Assembly: GCA_000969725.1 (NCBI GenBank)
Contig: JXSR01S033492.1
Direction: 5' to 3' (one strand)
Length of the DNA: 32,458 bases
Source: Ophiothrix spiculata
Taxonomy: Eukaryota > Echinodermata > Ophiuroidea > Amphilepidida > Ophiotrichidae
Under the pieces are notes generated by a model. That model saw nothing but the letters and a program-made list of their open reading frames with translations. It had not been told where the DNA came from and did not search any database. Position 1 is the first letter of the stretch; the number at the start of each line of letters is the position of its first letter. Made by a program: the position numbers and the translations under genes. This document shows positions 30,756-32,458 of the stretch, one piece after another.

Positions 30756-32458
30756 GTTGAGTGTCGCAAACCCTGTAACGTTAAAACAATACAAAACAAA
30801 GCAAACACAAAATAACCGTTTTGTTTCCAAAGGGTATGTTCTGTCCAGTCTATCCAAAGATACCAATACCATGTTTACGGAGCGTTCGATACTTGCCTGC
30901 CAAATTAATGTGAACTCTTATAAACTTTGGAATTTCAATGTTTCTTTCAGCTCCACTGAAGGGCAAGACACTAAATCTCGCCTTTCATTATTATAAACTC
31001 TCCAAACATAATATGATATAAAAATATAAGAAAATATTTTGTTAGACAAATCCAGTAATTACTCACATTTCTTTAGCTTTCGACCTCACCATCAGAGGTC
31101 TTGATCACAAGTGTCGTCCACTGCTGTTTTTCCCGCGACATCCAAATTCGATGACCTGTTAGTCTCTTTCACAGGAAATTTTGATTTAGACTACCAGGGA
31201 AAAAGGAAGTGTACGACACTTGTGATTTTCAAGAACAATAAACCAATGGAATGAACTAAATATTCTGTTATTGTTTTCCTAAAAGGGAGGCGCAATATTT
31301 AAATTAATAAATTACCATTTAATCTATTTTTTGCAGACACCAAAGTAATTTTCGAGCCTATAATCAAATTAACATATTATCATTAGATGTTGAATTTAGC
31401 AAGCTGAATCAACCTCTGTACTTGCAATTAGCTTACTGATTCTATTATAAACATCGCTTCATTCTCTGATGTTTTTACAATCCAGTGGCTTGATTCTATT
31501 GTTGCATCTGATTTAATTAGAAACTTGACGTGGTTACATAATAATTGAATGAATAATGGGGCAATACTAAACTCCTGTGATTTTCCCTTCAATTTAAGTA
31601 TTCCAAAAATTGCTTCACTGGCTTTATACAGATAATACTTTTGCAAAATTCCTAAATATGCCAGCGTCTGTTATTTTCTATTTCTTATCAAAATCCATTT
31701 TTGCAATACAAACGCGGCATTTTCATATGGTACGTATATACATTAAAACCCACCAAGATAAGTCATCGTGTTCCAGAGATGACATTTTCTTCCTTTAAGA
31801 TTGCCCTGTATCTAAAATATATATTTTTGACACCCGACTCATTCATCTTGCTCATGTCATAAATATGCGTAAGATAAAAGTAAAGTAGATAGTAGTCTAC
31901 TTAGATGAAAAGTTTCCAAAGTATTTCAGGTCTTTCTCAACCTGGAAAGTACATCAATTTATGTGTCTGAATTGGTGAGGTTTTGTTAGAGTAGTTTATC
32001 TCTTTTTTCTGCCTTACATAAGAGAATTAAATTGCATTCTCCTAAAAATCACGACGCTTTATTCAGAGTATATACTATCTGAAGCTGTTGCTAAATAAAA
32101 TAGATGTTAGCGGGGTCATAATACACAATTACACTAAATGGTTTGTTCATTTTTCTGAAAATCAAATTGTTGCTTTTACTACCATTAAAACGCACGTGCC
32201 ACCAAAATGCAATGGGTAATTCGTGCCGTTGAATAACAGCAATTGAACCTGCTAAGAGTAATCACTGCATTGAATTTGAGTTGTTACAACAAAATTTGTT
32301 TGAGATGTGATTGCCAGTTAAAGTTAGATCAAACTATGTGGTATATACTGTCAGATTGGCACGTTAAGTAAAATGAAGATATGTTACATTTTTTAAATAT
32401 TATGCAGTTTTTTGTTGTTTATAGACTTTTAAGGTTTAAGGTCCCATTGCATGCCAAT

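Larger units (their letters stand above)
24241..32458 (+). repeat. Segmental duplication, copy B (runs off the window)
   Basis: Paralogous and collinear with copy A from 8261. Insertions specific to B are at 24293, 25651, 27528, 28543 and about 30155. A 60-bp segment at about 26606-26665 and a 35-bp segment at about 28491-28525 are present here and missing from A, both bounded by short direct repeats (GAT and AGTCC). Apart from mobile elements I recognise no gene in this copy; ORFs at 25009-25287, 25456-25713 and 30634-30996 have no motif and are not conserved with copy A. Confidence 0.95.

Noticed and set aside
1-32458. tRNA, rRNA, CRISPR array, bacterial operon or defence system
   Set aside because: No cloverleaf-like sequence, no regularly spaced direct repeats with unique spacers and no clustered ORFs were seen; composition and repeats are those of an animal genome.

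Overview
This window looks like AT-rich intergenic DNA from a metazoan nuclear genome. It holds non-LTR retrotransposon pieces, many small inverted-repeat elements with TA target duplications, a probable solo LTR, long homopolymer runs, and no operons or bacterial-type genes. Two repeats (a GTAGCCAGG-ended element and a GTACGGGTATGTGCC-type repeat) resemble ones I remember from marine invertebrate genomes, so a hemichordate, echinoderm, cnidarian or similar host is a guess only. I see no intact cellular protein-coding gene and no tRNA, rRNA or CRISPR. Nearly all listed ORFs are short and chance-like; the recognisable coding sequence is decayed transposon-type sequence.

Layout. Left part (1-8260): a decayed LINE reverse transcriptase on the minus strand (1870-2151); a 1.5 kb segment bounded by a perfect 13-bp inverted repeat (3191-4682) enclosing a heavily frameshifted relic of a multicopy protein family; a 188-bp TA-flanked element (4764-4951); two copies of an old ~200-bp block (5038 and 7199); a near-palindrome (6846-7032); and a fragment of a larger TIR element (7452-7620).

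Main structure (8261 to the end): the sequence from 8261 to about 17240 (copy A) recurs from 24241 to the window end (copy B), in the same orientation and roughly 16 kb apart, as expected for a tandem duplication with unit 8261-24240. Aligned by eye the copies are mostly around 85-93% identical, and most interruptions are mobile elements present in one copy and absent from the other. Copy A alone has a 240-bp GTTGAGT-rich MITE, a 5'-truncated RTE-type LINE, a 5'-truncated CR1/L2-like LINE and a 225-bp probable solo LTR. Copy B alone has a 272-bp MITE carrying TGACGTCA in both arms, a 119-bp hAT-like MITE, a GTAGCCAGG-ended element with a 28-G run, a 1046-bp long-TIR element and a short SINE-like insert. 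One TIR element (12259-12894 and 27232-28080) is shared and so predates the duplication. A third, more diverged copy (C) of part of the unit lies at about 18800-20150 and carries its own TA-flanked element.

The genes here do not form a pathway. The value of the window is that paralogous empty and filled sites define the exact ends and target duplications of about nine elements, and that a decayed, poorly characterised gene family sits inside terminal inverted repeats.
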